Positions 36,531-45,782 of a stretch of DNA of 64,000 nucleotides are shown one piece after another. The notes beneath the pieces were generated by a model. That model was not told the origin of the DNA and did not search any database. It saw nothing but the letters and a program-made list of their open reading frames with translations. The position numbers were made by a program, and so were the translations under genes. The DNA comes from Bradyrhizobium elkanii USDA 76 (GTDB lineage Bacteria > Pseudomonadota > Alphaproteobacteria > Rhizobiales > Xanthobacteraceae): assembly GCF_023278185.1 (NCBI RefSeq), contig NZ_CP066356.1:6750001-6814000 (forward strand), written 5' to 3'. How positions within the stretch are numbered: the stretch's first letter is position 1; each line of letters opens with the position of its first letter.

Positions 36531-37745
36531 TTACGAGAACGCCTGGATGCCGGTGATCGCACGGCCGAGGATCAGCGCATGGACGTCGTGCGTGCCCTCA
36601 TAGGTGTTCACCGTCTCGAGGTTCGCGGCGTGACGCATCACGTGATACTCGATCTGGATGCCGTTGCCGCCGTGCATGTCGCGCGCCATGCGGGCAATGT
36701 CGAGCGACTTGCCGCAATTGTTGCGCTTGACGATCGAGATCATCTCGGGGGCCATCTTGCCCTCGTCCATCAGGCGGCCGACGCGCAACGAGGCCTGCAG
36801 GCCGAGTGCGATCTCGGTCTCCATGTCGGCGAGCTTCTTCTGCACCAGCTGGGTGGCGGCGAGCGGCCGATTGAACTGCTTGCGGTCGAGCGTGTATTGC
36901 CGCGCGCGGTGCATGCAGTCCTCGGCGGCGCCCAGCGCGCCCCAGGAGATGCCGTAGCGGGCGCGGTTGAGACAGCCGAACGGGCCCTTGAGGCCGGAGA
37001 CGTTGGGCAGCAGCGCGCTTTCCGGCACCACCACATTGTCGAGCACGATCTCGCCAGTGATCGAGGCGCGCAGCGAGAGCTTGCCGCCGACCTTCGGCGC
37101 CGACAGGCCCTTCATGCCCTTCTCGAGGATGAAGCCGCGGATCTGGTTGTCGTGCGCAGCCGACTTGGCCCACACCACGAACACGTCGGCGATCGGCGCG
37201 TTCGAGATCCACATCTTGGCGCCGTTGAGCCTGTAGCCATCGGCCACCTTCTCGGCGCGGGTCTTCATGCCGCCGGGATCGGAACCGGCGTCCGGCTCGG
37301 TCAGGCCGAAGCAGCCGACCCATTCCCCGGTCGCGAGCTTGGGCAGATATTTCTTGCGCTGGTTTTCGTCGCCATAGGCATAGATCGGATACATCACCAG
37401 CGACGACTGCACCGAGTTCATCGAGCGATAGCCGCTATCGACGCGCTCGATCTCGCGCGCCACAAGGCCATAGGCCACGTAGCTCGCATTGGCGCAGCCA
37501 TACTCCTCGGGCAGCGTCACGCCGATCAGGCCGAGCTCGCCCATTTCGTTGAAGATCTCGCGGTCGGTTTTCTCTTCCAGATAGGCCTTGGTGACCCGCG
37601 GCAGCAGCTTGTCCTGCGCATAGGCCCGCGCAGTGTCGCGGATCAGGCGCTCGTCTTCGGTGAGCTGGTCGTCGAGCAGGAACGGATCATCCCACTGGAA
37701 GCTGGCGTCAGCCGGCTTGTCCTTGGCCTGGGGGCGCACGCTCAT
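36531..37745 (-). CDS. Glutaryl-CoA dehydrogenase-like acyl-CoA dehydrogenase
   Basis: A 404-residue flavin enzyme that oxidises and decarboxylates glutaryl-CoA to crotonyl-CoA in lysine, tryptophan and aromatic breakdown. Signatures are [20 protein letters not shown] (FAD and substrate loop), [16 protein letters not shown], the [19 protein letters not shown] helix and the C-terminal [20 protein letters not shown], with catalytic Glu383. The wording of the last segment is the glutaryl-CoA type rather than a straight-chain acyl-CoA dehydrogenase. It stands between two repeat elements with no other lysine-pathway gene nearby. Confidence 0.9.
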   Translation of the reverse strand: MSVRPQAKDKPADASFQWDDPFLLDDQLTEDERLIRDTARAYAQDKLLPRVTKAYLEEKTDREIFNEMGELGLIGVTLPEEYGCANASYVAYGLVAREIERVDSGYRSMNSVQSSLVMYPIYAYGDENQRKKYLPKLATGEWVGCFGLTEPDAGSDPGGMKTRAEKVADGYRLNGAKMWISNAPIADVFVVWAKSAAHDNQIRGFILEKGMKGLSAPKVGGKLSLRASITGEIVLDNVVVPESALLPNVSGLKGPFGCLNRARYGISWGALGAAEDCMHRARQYTLDRKQFNRPLAATQLVQKKLADMETEIALGLQASLRVGRLMDEGKMAPEMISIVKRNNCGKSLDIARMARDMHGGNGIQIEYHVMRHAANLETVNTYEGTHDVHALILGRAITGIQAFS

Positions 37746-37829
37746 GAAACATCCTTTCGCGTCGTCTATCGGAAATTGGCGGATAAATTAAAGCGCTATG
37801 CTGCGAAGCGCAATTGAATTGGGATCACT

Positions 37830-37930
37830 GTCATTCCGGGGCGCGCGCTAGCGCGAACCCGGAATCTCGAGATTCTCGGTGCGCAATCGCGAACCTGAGG
37901 GTTCGATGCTGTGCATCGCCCCGGAATGAC
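37830..37930. repeat. 101-bp inverted-repeat element
   Basis: Terminal arms GTCATTCCGGGGC (37830-37842) and GCCCCGGAATGAC (37918-37930) are perfect reverse complements. Inner sub-hairpins such as GCGCGCGCTAGCGCG are present. It lies between the ribB stop and the glutaryl-CoA dehydrogenase start. Its wording differs from the element at 36427, so it is another family. Confidence 0.7.
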
Positions 37931-37935
37931 TGACA

Positions 37936-39012
37936 CTAGGTTTCCAGCTTCTCGTTCGACACGATCTCGATGCCGAATCCGGACAATCCCTTGTAGTCGT
38001 GCACCGACGAGGTCAGATGCCGGATCGAGGTGACGCCGAGATCGCGCAGGATCTGTGCCCCGACGCCGACCTCGCGCCACTGCCGGTGGCGATCGGCCTC
38101 CGCCGTCTTCTGCTCTCCCACCGGTTCGACCGGAACGCCGGCGGCACCGTCGCGCAGATATACCAGCACGCCGCGGCCGGCGTCCTTGAAGTGCCGCAGC
38201 ACGGCTTCCATTCGCGCCGGCCCGGTGAACAGGTCTTTCACGATATTGGGCTTGTGCAGCCGCGTCAGCACGTCCCGGCCGTCGCCGATGCCGTTATAGA
38301 CGAAGGCGGCATGCATGATCTCGTCGAACGGCGAGCGATAGGCGTAGCCCTGCAGCGGACCGATCGGGCTTTCGGTGGTGAAGGTCGCGACCCGCTCGAT
38401 CAGCTTCTCGCGCGCCTGGCGATAGGCGATCATGTCCGCGATCGTGACATGCTTGAGCTTGTGGGCGGCAGCGAATTTCGCGACCTGCTCGCCCTTCATC
38501 ACGGTTCCATCGTCGTTCATCAGCTCGCTGATGACGCCGACCGGCGGCAGGCCGGACAGCCGGCACAGATCGACCGCCGCCTCGGTGTGCCCGGAGCGCA
38601 GCAGCACGCCGCCGTCGCGCGCGATCAGCGGGAAGATGTGGCCGGGGCGCGCAAAATCAGTGGCGCCGGCGTTGGGATTGGCGAGCGCGCGGCAGCAGGA
38701 GGCGCGTTCCTCGGCCGAGATGCCGGTGCCGCCATCGGGCTTGTAGTCGATCGAGACCGTGAAGGCGGTGGTGTGATTGGACTCGTTGTGCGCCACCATC
38801 GGGTCGAGCCGCAAACGGCGGGCGTCCTCGGTGGTGATCGGCGCGCAGACGATGCCGGAGGTGTGGCGGATGATGAAGGCCATCTTCTCCGCCGTGCAGA
38901 ACGACGCCGCGACGATCAGATCGCCCTCGCCTTCCCGATCGTCATCGTCGGTGACGACAACGAGTTCACCCTTCGCAAAGGCTTGCAGCACTTCCTGGAT
39001 CGTATCGGCCAT
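37936..39012 (-). CDS. ribB: 3,4-dihydroxy-2-butanone-4-phosphate synthase with degenerate C-terminal cyclohydrolase-II-like domain
   Basis: Makes the four-carbon precursor of riboflavin from ribulose 5-phosphate. The N-terminal domain (1-205) is complete: DDDREGEGD at 23-31, TSGIVCAP, ARPGHIFPL and GHTEAAVDLCRLSG. The C-terminal 150 residues have the fold and length of GTP cyclohydrolase II. Its zinc-binding C-X2-GD-X8-C-X-C motif is missing; the region reads RLHKPNIVKDLFTG, without Cys. So the second activity is very probably lost and a separate RibA is required. 358 residues; start ATG 39012 has AGGA upstream. Confidence 0.92.
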   Translation of the reverse strand: MADTIQEVLQAFAKGELVVVTDDDDREGEGDLIVAASFCTAEKMAFIIRHTSGIVCAPITTEDARRLRLDPMVAHNESNHTTAFTVSIDYKPDGGTGISAEERASCCRALANPNAGATDFARPGHIFPLIARDGGVLLRSGHTEAAVDLCRLSGLPPVGVISELMNDDGTVMKGEQVAKFAAAHKLKHVTIADMIAYRQAREKLIERVATFTTESPIGPLQGYAYRSPFDEIMHAAFVYNGIGDGRDVLTRLHKPNIVKDLFTGPARMEAVLRHFKDAGRGVLVYLRDGAAGVPVEPVGEQKTAEADRHRQWREVGVGAQILRDLGVTSIRHLTSSVHDYKGLSGFGIEIVSNEKLET

Positions 39013-39129
39013 TGTCCTGACATCTCGCTATGTGCAGGCAGTGGATTAGCCGGGTTCCGATGTCAGCGCCAGTATCATTATGCAACCCGCCATGCATCCG
39101 GCAGGCATACCAGGGCGGTGACGGTTTCC

Positions 39130-39191
39130 GTAGCCCGGATGGAGCCAACGGGGCGCGCGTTCGCGCGACCCGTTGGCTCCATCCGGGCTAC
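39130..39191. repeat. 62-bp near-perfect hairpin
   Basis: Two perfect 23-base arms (39130-39152 and 39169-39191) beginning GTAGCCCGGATGGAGCC and its complement. The 16-base loop holds a nested CGCGCG/CGCGCG stem. It is located 12 bp beyond the antiporter stop, between it and ribB. It could terminate the antiporter transcript or be a REP-like element. Confidence 0.78.
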
Positions 39192-39203
39192 AAGACCGGC
39201 TTC

Positions 39204-40937
39204 TTACGGCAACACCTCGCGCCGGTCGCTGAGCTGGACGTCCAGCTCGGCGCGCTTGTCGTCGAGCAGGCCGGCGTCGGCCGCCTCGATCACGGAATAG
39301 AGCTCGCCGGCGTCGCTGAGCCGGGTCACCGTCACGTAGTCGGCGCCGGCGCTGTAGAGGTCGTCGACGCCGGTCAGGAGGTCCGCGGTGGCAACGATCC
39401 GCGCGGTCGGATTGAGGGCGCGGACGTGGCGCACCAGCTTCTCATTGTCGGCGCCGACCAATAGGAAATCCGGCACGCTCAGAATGATGATTTCGGCCTT
39501 GCCGATGCCGGCATGAACCAGGGTGTCGACATTGCTGATGTCGCCATAGATCACATGCATGCCGCGGTCGGACAGCGTGCGGAACACCAGCGGGTTGAAA
39601 TCGATGACGCTGATCTGCTCGAGCAGCGACTGGTTCTGCCGCTCGATCTGGCTGATCAGCGCACTCGCCGCGCGGAAAAAGCCGAGGATCACGATGCGCC
39701 GGATCTCGCCATGTCCGCCCTCGTGCCCGGCCTCGCCGCGGCCCTGGCCTTCCTGGTCGAGGTCGCGCAGCCCGATCCGCTTCAACGGACCGATGAGGCC
39801 GCGCACGATCTGGTCGCTGCGCGCCATCGCGAAGGTCGAGAGCACCGCCAGCACGACGAAAGCGAACGAGGCCGCACTCGCGGTTTCGGTTCCGATGTGG
39901 TTGGCGGCGACACCGGTCTGGATCACCACCAGCGAGAATTCGGAGATCTGCGCCAGGTTGATCGCCGGCAGCAGGCTGGCGCGCAGCCCCTGCTTCATCA
40001 GATAGAGCGGCGTGAATGTCGTGATCAGGCGGCTCGCCACCGTGAAGGCCGCGATGACGAGCGCAAGCCAGATCACCGAGAGGCCCGGAATCGGGATCGT
40101 CATGCCGAGCGCGACAAAGAACAGCGTGATGAAGAAATCCCGCAGCGTCGTGACCTTGGCGGTGACGTCGAGCGCATAGGGAAAGGTCGAGATCGAAACG
40201 CCGGCGACCAGCGAACCCATCTCGCGCGACAGATGCAGCCGCTCGGCGATTTCGCCGATCAGGAAGCACCAGGCGAGCGCGCCGAGCAGCACGAGCTCGG
40301 GCCGCCGCGCGATCTGGTGGAACAGCCGCGGCAGCACGTAGCGGCTCAGCACCAGCGCGGTCGCGACCAGCACCGCGACGCGGGCAATCGACAGCAGCAC
40401 GACGCTGATCTGCAGATTGTCCAGGCTCGGCTGCACCGCCAGGAACAGGATCGCGAAGATGTCCTGCAGCACCAGCACGCCGAGTGTGATGCGCCCCGGC
40501 AGCGTATCCAGCTCGCGCTTCTCGTAGAGCACCTTGACGATGATCACGGTCGAGGACAGCGCGCAGGCGACGCAGAGATAGATCGCGTCGAACTTGCCGC
40601 CGCCGACCGCAAGCCCGATAGCGGCAAAGAACGCCACGCCGATCAGGCAGCCGCCGATTAGCTCGCCGGCTCCCGCGAACAGGATGACCTTGCCGGCGCG
40701 GATGATCTTCTTGAGGTCGATTTCCAGCCCGATCATGAACAGCATGAAGATCAGGCCGAGCTCGGAGATGACGCTGATCGATTCCTGGGACTTGACCCAG
40801 CCCATGCCGAATGGACCAATGAAAAAGCCGGCGATAAGGTAGGCCAGTATCAGCGGTTGCCGGGAGAAATGGGCCAGCAGCCCAAGCCCCCAGGCAAACA
40901 GGATACAGAGCGTGATATCGGGAATCAGTTCATGCAT
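39204..40937 (-). CDS. Cation:proton antiporter, CPA2/KefB type, with RCK domain
   Basis: A 577-residue membrane transporter (YbaL/KefB class), probably exchanging K+ or Na+ for H+. Roughly 12 hydrophobic segments fill residues 1-385. ELGLIFMLFMIGLEIDLKK is the typical CPA2 loop. The cytosolic RCK/TrkA-N domain (about 415-535) has IVILGFFRAASALISQI with a glycine-poor nucleotide loop, and the Asp-end strand SVIDFNPLVF. The normal GXGXXG in this loop reads GFFRAA, so nucleotide control may be altered. Start ATG 40937 (MHELIPDITL). Confidence 0.9.
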   Translation of the reverse strand: MHELIPDITLCILFAWGLGLLAHFSRQPLILAYLIAGFFIGPFGMGWVKSQESISVISELGLIFMLFMIGLEIDLKKIIRAGKVILFAGAGELIGGCLIGVAFFAAIGLAVGGGKFDAIYLCVACALSSTVIIVKVLYEKRELDTLPGRITLGVLVLQDIFAILFLAVQPSLDNLQISVVLLSIARVAVLVATALVLSRYVLPRLFHQIARRPELVLLGALAWCFLIGEIAERLHLSREMGSLVAGVSISTFPYALDVTAKVTTLRDFFITLFFVALGMTIPIPGLSVIWLALVIAAFTVASRLITTFTPLYLMKQGLRASLLPAINLAQISEFSLVVIQTGVAANHIGTETASAASFAFVVLAVLSTFAMARSDQIVRGLIGPLKRIGLRDLDQEGQGRGEAGHEGGHGEIRRIVILGFFRAASALISQIERQNQSLLEQISVIDFNPLVFRTLSDRGMHVIYGDISNVDTLVHAGIGKAEIIILSVPDFLLVGADNEKLVRHVRALNPTARIVATADLLTGVDDLYSAGADYVTVTRLSDAGELYSVIEAADAGLLDDKRAELDVQLSDRREVLP

Positions 40938-40978
40938 GCGTCAAAGACTTCCTGTTGCCGCAACCTAGAGGGCCGGGC

Positions 40979-41539
40979 GTGAGGATCAACCGAGCAATGT
41001 GTCACATCCGCGCAGGCGGCATTTTTCTCGCAGTTTTGCTCTGCCTGCTCACCGTGCGCATGTCAGAGGCGCTAGCACAATCCTCGGCAAGTATTGAACA
41101 AAATTTCGCGAACTCGTTGACGGTGGTGCCATCGGAGGGCCTCACCGCCTCCGGTGCATTCTACGTGCCGGTGTATTCCAGCGTGTCGATGAGCCAGGGC
41201 AAGCTCAGGGCCGATTTTTCGGTGACGCTCAGCGTGCACAACGCCTCCGAGACGAAGCCGCTGGTGCTGAAGCGGATCGCCTATTTCGACACATCAGGCA
41301 AGATGGTGGAGAGCTACCTCAAATCGCCGGTCGCGCTAAAACCGTTTGCGACCGTCGAGGTCGCGATCGCCACGACCGATACCCGCGGCGGCACCGGCGC
41401 AAATTTCGTGGTCGATTGGGCGGCCGCCGGCGACATCGCGGAACCGGCGGTCGAGGCCCTGATGGTCGGCAGTGTCGGCGCAGGGCACTACGCCTTCATC
41501 AGCCAGGGCCGGCCGATCCGGCTGGTCGGCAAGAACTAA
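40979..41539 (+). CDS. DUF3124 protein, exported
   Basis: A 186-residue protein from GTG 40979 (AGAGGG upstream); ATG 40997 is an alternative start giving 180 residues. Residues 13-33 form a signal peptide (FLAVLLCLLTVRMSEALA). The mature part has DUF3124 strands: FYVPVYSSVSMSQG, FSVTLSVHNASETKPLVLKR, YFDTSGKMVESYL. No enzymatic motif. Family function unknown. It is divergent from the antiporter gene, with 41 bp between starts. Confidence 0.78.
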   Translation: MRINRAMCHIRAGGIFLAVLLCLLTVRMSEALAQSSASIEQNFANSLTVVPSEGLTASGAFYVPVYSSVSMSQGKLRADFSVTLSVHNASETKPLVLKRIAYFDTSGKMVESYLKSPVALKPFATVEVAIATTDTRGGTGANFVVDWAAAGDIAEPAVEALMVGSVGAGHYAFISQGRPIRLVGKN

Positions 41540-41599
41540 CCTCATGGAAGGCCGCTTGCCGCAGCCTTCTCAACGATAACAACACGGAGCGAAACGTCC

Positions 41600-42838
41600 A
41601 TGACCACCTCAGCCCAGTTCGACTTTGCACCGCTGCTCCCGGCCGGCCTGCCTGCCCCGGCCGCGCGCTGGACCGGGCTCGCCAAATACAGCTTCGTCGG
41701 CGGCAACAACGATCCCGACCAGGTCCCGGTCGACGGGCTGCTGGAGGCGGTCAACGCCGTGTTGAGGCGCGAGGGCAGGAATCTAGCGACCTACAACCTC
41801 GCACACGGGCCGCAGGGCTATCTGCCGCTGCGCCACTTCCTGACCGAGAAGCTGAAGCGCGACGCCGGGATTGCCTGCACGCCGGACGAGATCATGATCG
41901 TCTCCGGCTCGCTGCAGGCGCTCGATCTCGTCAATCACACATTGCTCGCCAAGGGCGATACCGTGCTGATCGAGCAGGAAACCTATCAGGGTTCGCTGAA
42001 CCGGCTGACACGGCTCGGCGTCAACGCGGTCGGCATTCCCCTCGATGGCGAGGGCATCAGGATCGATGCGCTGGCCGCGGCGCTCGCCGATCACAAGCGG
42101 CGCGGCATCACGCCGAAATACATCTACACCATCCCGACGGTGCAGAACCCGACCGGCTCGATCCTTCCCGAGAGCCGCCGCGCCGAGATGCTGAAGCTGT
42201 CAAGGGAATACGGCGTGCCGATCTTCGAGGACGATTGCTATGCCGATTTGATCTGGAGCGGCGAACGGCCGCCCGCGATCTACGCCATGAGCAAGCACGG
42301 CGGCGTGATCCATATCGGCTCGTTCTCGAAGTCGATCGCGCCGGCGCTGCGGGTCGGCTTCATCGTCGCGCCCTGGGCGATCATGTCGCGAATGCTGCCG
42401 CTGAAGACCGACGCCGGCTCCGGCGCACTGGAGCAGATGGTGCTCGCGGAATATTGCGCACCGCATTTCTCGACCCACGTGCCGCGCCTGACCAAGGGCC
42501 TGCGCGCCAAGCTCGATACGCTGATGGAGGCGCTGAACGAGCAGTTCGGCACCTCGGCCGAGTTCGAGGCGCCGAAGGGCGGCATCTTCCTCTGGGTCAA
42601 GCTGCCCGACAATGTCGACACGTTGAAGCTTTATCAGGCGGCGCTTGCCGCCGGCGTCTCGATCAATCCGGGACCGGAATGGTCGACCAGCAAGGCCCAT
42701 TCCGGCAGCCGGCTCCGCCTCTGCTTCGCCAGCCCCTCGCACGAGCAGATCCGCGAGGGCGTTGCCGTGCTGGCCGAGGTGTGCCGCAAGGAGTTCGGCG
42801 TTCCGGCGCGCAGCAGCAATGTGGAGAAGCGCGGCTAG
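41600..42838 (+). CDS. PLP-dependent aminotransferase (class I/II, 2-aminoadipate type)
   Basis: A 412-residue fold-type I aminotransferase. VSGSLQALDL near 101-110 binds the PLP phosphate, PTVQNPTGSIL (179-189) contains the conserved Asn, EDDCYADL (210-217) the Asp, and Lys244 in GSFSKSIAPALRVG is the Schiff-base lysine. It resembles the catalytic half of MocR proteins without the DNA-binding part, so it is closest to 2-aminoadipate or aromatic aminotransferases. Donor and acceptor are not resolved. It converges with the amidohydrolase gene across a palindromic element. Confidence 0.92.
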   Translation: MTTSAQFDFAPLLPAGLPAPAARWTGLAKYSFVGGNNDPDQVPVDGLLEAVNAVLRREGRNLATYNLAHGPQGYLPLRHFLTEKLKRDAGIACTPDEIMIVSGSLQALDLVNHTLLAKGDTVLIEQETYQGSLNRLTRLGVNAVGIPLDGEGIRIDALAAALADHKRRGITPKYIYTIPTVQNPTGSILPESRRAEMLKLSREYGVPIFEDDCYADLIWSGERPPAIYAMSKHGGVIHIGSFSKSIAPALRVGFIVAPWAIMSRMLPLKTDAGSGALEQMVLAEYCAPHFSTHVPRLTKGLRAKLDTLMEALNEQFGTSAEFEAPKGGIFLWVKLPDNVDTLKLYQAALAAGVSINPGPEWSTSKAHSGSRLRLCFASPSHEQIREGVAVLAEVCRKEFGVPARSSNVEKRG

Positions 42839-42857
42839 CTGTTTCGCTCGCCGGAAG

Positions 42858-42970
42858 ATGGATTGCTTCGCTTTGCTCGCAATGACGGGGTAACCCGTCT
42901 CGACGTCATTGCGAGGAGCTCGCGACAAAATTGCAAAGCAATTTTGCGCTGAAGCGACGAAGCAATCCAT
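42858..42970. repeat. 113-bp palindromic element between convergent genes
   Basis: Outer arms ATGGATTGCTTCG (42858-42870) and CGAAGCAATCCAT (42958-42970), inner arms CTCGCAATGACG (42876-42887) and CGTCATTGCGAG (42904-42915), plus a hairpin AAAATTGC/GCAATTTT at 42927-42945. Three nested or adjacent stems. It fills the gap between two convergent stops and could terminate both. Confidence 0.78.
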
Positions 42971-42984
42971 GTTTCCACCTGCCC

Positions 42985-44265
42985 TCACCTCACCGAGAAT
43001 GGCGCCTGATAGGGCCGGCCGAACGGTACGCCGTTGACCACGGTCTGCACCGGCTTCAGCAGCAGATTGCCGTCGCGCTTGTTGTTGCGGGTGTCGACGA
43101 AGGAGACCGGGCCTTCGACGAGGTCCATGATCGCGACGTCGCCGGGCGCGCCACGCTGCAGCGTGCCGATCTTCGGGGTCCGGTTGATGATCCGCGCCGG
43201 CACTGAGGTCGCCATCGCCACCACCTGATCCAGCGACGAGCCCATCGCCAGGAACTTGCTCATCACGTTCGGCAGGAACGGGATGCCGGGCGAGTTGCCC
43301 GAGAAGACGTGGATGTCGGAGGAGATCGTATCGGGGGTGCAGCCGGCGGGGATCGCGATCTCGGCCACCGTGAAATCGAAGCTGCCGCCGCCATGGCCGA
43401 CGTCGAACAGCACGCCGCGCTGCTTGGCCGCGAGCGCCGCCGGCAACAGCCTGCCCTCCTGCACGATATTGGTGAAAGCGCCCGACATGTTCGGCGCGCC
43501 GGAATAGGCATGGGTCAGGATATCGCCCGGCCGCAGCAGATTGAGGATGTCGGACATCAGCTCCTTGGTCTCGACGCCGCCGATATGCACCATCATCCGC
43601 GCCGGCCAGCCGCACATCTCGCAGGCCTGGATGCCGCGCTTCAGCGGCTCGAGACCATGCTTGAAGATGACGTTTTCCGACATCCGCACCTTGACCCCGA
43701 TCAGGAAGTCGGCGTTCTCGGCCAGCGCCATCGCGCAGGCTTCGACCTGGGCGTTGTCGATGTTGTAGAGCTCGGCCACCGGGAATGCGGACAGGCCGTT
43801 GTTGGCGATGTGGACGAAGGCGTAGATCCGCGCCCGCGATTGCGCGACGATGAAGCGCCGCAGCGCCGCAAGATTGTTGACGCCGGCGTCGCCCGCCGAG
43901 ACCACCGTCGTGGTGCCCTGGAATTGCACCAGTTCGTCGGCGGGAATGCCGATCGCCGATCCGTACGGGTAGACGTGGCAGTGCAGATCGACCAGGCCCG
44001 GCATCACGAGCTTGCCCGAGGCGTCGATGGACCTGGTGGCGCGAGCAGCCGGGATCTCGTCTTCGATCGCCTCGATGATGCCCCAGCGGATGCCGACGTC
44101 GCGCTTGCCGCGCAGCGACTGGCTGGGATCGATGACGTCGCCGTTCTTGATCACGAGGTCGAACTTGTCGTCCGGCCCCATCGCCGCAGTGGCCGGCCCG
44201 GCGATGGCTGCGGCAGCGGCCGATCCCGTCACTTTGAAAAAATCCCGGCGTGAAAATTCGCTCAC
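42985..44265 (-). CDS. Amidohydrolase/deacetylase family metallohydrolase, Tat-exported
   Basis: A 426-residue binuclear-metal hydrolase. The N-terminal twin-arginine signal is SRRDFFKVTGSAAAAAIAG (Arg6-Arg7), so it should act in the periplasm. The metal motif LVDLHCHVYPYG gives His95 and His97. Further conserved parts are KVRMSENVIF (carbamylated-Lys position), GGVETKE, HAYSG and DVGHGGGSFDF with the final metal ligands. Relatives hydrolyse N-acyl-D-amino acids, hydantoins or related amides; substrate not assigned. The start codon is GTG at 44265. Confidence 0.88.
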   Translation of the reverse strand: MSEFSRRDFFKVTGSAAAAAIAGPATAAMGPDDKFDLVIKNGDVIDPSQSLRGKRDVGIRWGIIEAIEDEIPAARATRSIDASGKLVMPGLVDLHCHVYPYGSAIGIPADELVQFQGTTTVVSAGDAGVNNLAALRRFIVAQSRARIYAFVHIANNGLSAFPVAELYNIDNAQVEACAMALAENADFLIGVKVRMSENVIFKHGLEPLKRGIQACEMCGWPARMMVHIGGVETKELMSDILNLLRPGDILTHAYSGAPNMSGAFTNIVQEGRLLPAALAAKQRGVLFDVGHGGGSFDFTVAEIAIPAGCTPDTISSDIHVFSGNSPGIPFLPNVMSKFLAMGSSLDQVVAMATSVPARIINRTPKIGTLQRGAPGDVAIMDLVEGPVSFVDTRNNKRDGNLLLKPVQTVVNGVPFGRPYQAPFSVR

Positions 44266-44497
44266 GGCAACGTCCCCCCGAACATTGATTTTTATGACGC
44301 GATGATGCGTCGGACGCCGAGGTTAGGCAAGGCCGCCGAGAGGGGGCGGCGGCGCTCGCTGTCGGTTGTGCAGCCGACTCTCGGCGAGTGCCGAGACGGC
44401 TGTTATTGCTGAACAAGCGTTCAGAAAACTCCTCTGGTTCCTGCGGAACGTTTCAATGTTCGCACGGTTTTCTCTTCACTTATTTGAGGAGGATGAG

Positions 44498-44728
44498 ATG
44501 AAAAAGATTGGCTTTGTTCTTGCGGCGGTTGGTGCGCTTGCGGTGGCCGTTCCGTCGATCGCGAGCGCCGAGACGGTCGTGATCGGACATGGCGGTCATC
44601 ATCACTGGGACCGCGGCTGGGGCGCACGCGCTGAAATGCGCCATGACCGTGGCTGGCATCGCGGTTGGCATCATGGCTGGCATCACGGCCATGACCGGAC
44701 GGTGATCATCAAACGTCATCACTACTAA
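44498..44728 (+). CDS. Small exported His/Trp-rich protein
   Basis: A 76-residue protein with a signal peptide (residues 1-24, cut after ASA) leaving about 52 residues that are His-, Trp-, Gly- and Arg-rich. It contains 13 His (HGGHHHWDRG, WHRGWHHGWHHGHD) and 5 Trp. It could bind transition metals in the periplasm; this is inferred only from composition. GAGGAGG precedes the ATG and a clear terminator follows at 44743, so it is a well-expressed single-gene unit. No family recognised. Confidence 0.82.
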   Translation: MKKIGFVLAAVGALAVAVPSIASAETVVIGHGGHHHWDRGWGARAEMRHDRGWHRGWHHGWHHGHDRTVIIKRHHY

Positions 44729-44742
44729 AGACCGACACAACG

Positions 44743-44774
44743 GAAAATGGCTCCTCACGGAGCCATTTTCTTTT
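44743..44774 (+). terminator. Intrinsic terminator of the His-rich gene
   Basis: Stem AAAATGGCTCC/GGAGCCATTTT with loop TCAC, followed by CTTTT. It begins 15 bp after the stop codon. The arms are symmetrical, so it may also terminate transcripts from the convergent aldo/keto reductase gene. Confidence 0.85.
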
Positions 44775-44797
44775 CTGCTTCCTCAGGGCCAGCAGCC

Positions 44798-45616
44798 TCA
44801 ATCCCACGCCGGCGCAAACCCCGGATTGACGCAGCGCATGTCCTTGCGCAGAGCCGCAATCGCCTTGCGGTCTTCGTCGTCGAGCCTGACCTTCAGTGCG
44901 TCGAGATTGGCCTTTTGGCTTTCGGCGCGCGAGGCTTTCGGAATAGCCGCCACGCCATCCTGATCGAGCAGCCATTTCAGCGCCACCTGTGCTGCGGTCG
45001 CATCATGCTTGCTGCCGATTTTCGCCAGCGTCTCGTCGGTGGCGAAGCGGCCCTGGGCGAGCGGACAATAGGCCACCAGCGGGATCGACTTCCCGGCGAG
45101 ATATTTGCGCACCGGCGTCTGGTCCAGCATCGCGTGATATTCGATCTGGTTGCAGGCGATCGGTGCCTTGATGTCCTCGACCACGGCCTTGAGCAACGCG
45201 GTGGTGAAATTGGCGACGCCGATCGCGCGGGTGCGGCCTTCCTCCTTCAGCTTCATCAGCGTCTCGAAGACGGCGGGCAGCTTCATACTCCGCGACGGCC
45301 AGTGCACCAGATAGAGATCGACGTGATCGAGCCGCAGCTTCTTCAGGCTGGCGTCGAACGCTGTTCGGATCGCATCCGGCGCCAGGTTCTCGTGCCAGAC
45401 CTTGGTGGTCACGTGCAGGTCCTTGCGCGCGACATTCGAGGCAGCGATCGCCGCCCCGATCGCCTCTTCATTGCCGTACATCTCGGCGGTGTCGATATGC
45501 CGATAGCCGAGCCCAAGCGCGCTCTCGACCGCCGCGCGGCAGGTATCGCCCTGCATGCGGAAGGTGCCGAGCCCGAGCTGCGGCAGGCTGATGCCCTGTG
45601 TCTGCAGATTTTCCAT
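44798..45616 (-). CDS. Aldo/keto reductase
   Basis: A 272-residue NADPH-dependent reductase with a TIM barrel, resembling 2,5-diketo-D-gluconate reductases. The catalytic tetrad is Asp42 and Tyr47 (IDTAEMYGNE), Lys72 (TKVWHENL) and His105 (LVHWPSR). NADP contacts are in the last part (IPKASRAESQKANLDAL). Substrate not assigned. Start ATG 45616 with an AGGAG ribosome site 7 bp upstream. It lies 166 bp downstream of the PhoD gene's stop on the same strand. Confidence 0.92.
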   Translation of the reverse strand: MENLQTQGISLPQLGLGTFRMQGDTCRAAVESALGLGYRHIDTAEMYGNEEAIGAAIAASNVARKDLHVTTKVWHENLAPDAIRTAFDASLKKLRLDHVDLYLVHWPSRSMKLPAVFETLMKLKEEGRTRAIGVANFTTALLKAVVEDIKAPIACNQIEYHAMLDQTPVRKYLAGKSIPLVAYCPLAQGRFATDETLAKIGSKHDATAAQVALKWLLDQDGVAAIPKASRAESQKANLDALKVRLDDEDRKAIAALRKDMRCVNPGFAPAWD

Positions 45617-45782
45617 GGATAGCTCCTGACGCGTGGGACGCCGATGCCATCGACGACGTCACGCCAGCAAATCGTTTCGTGGGAATGAAATTGGCAGGAC
45701 TGCGACATGCAGTCTGCCCGCAAACCCGCCCTTCGGGCAAGACGCCGGCAATCAAGATGTCGCGACGGGATCAGAGACGGCG

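Noticed and set aside
39013..39129. FMN riboswitch upstream of ribB
   Set aside because: I looked for the conserved RFN blocks (AGGGTGAAATTCC-like and GAGCCCGCGA-like) and did not find them.
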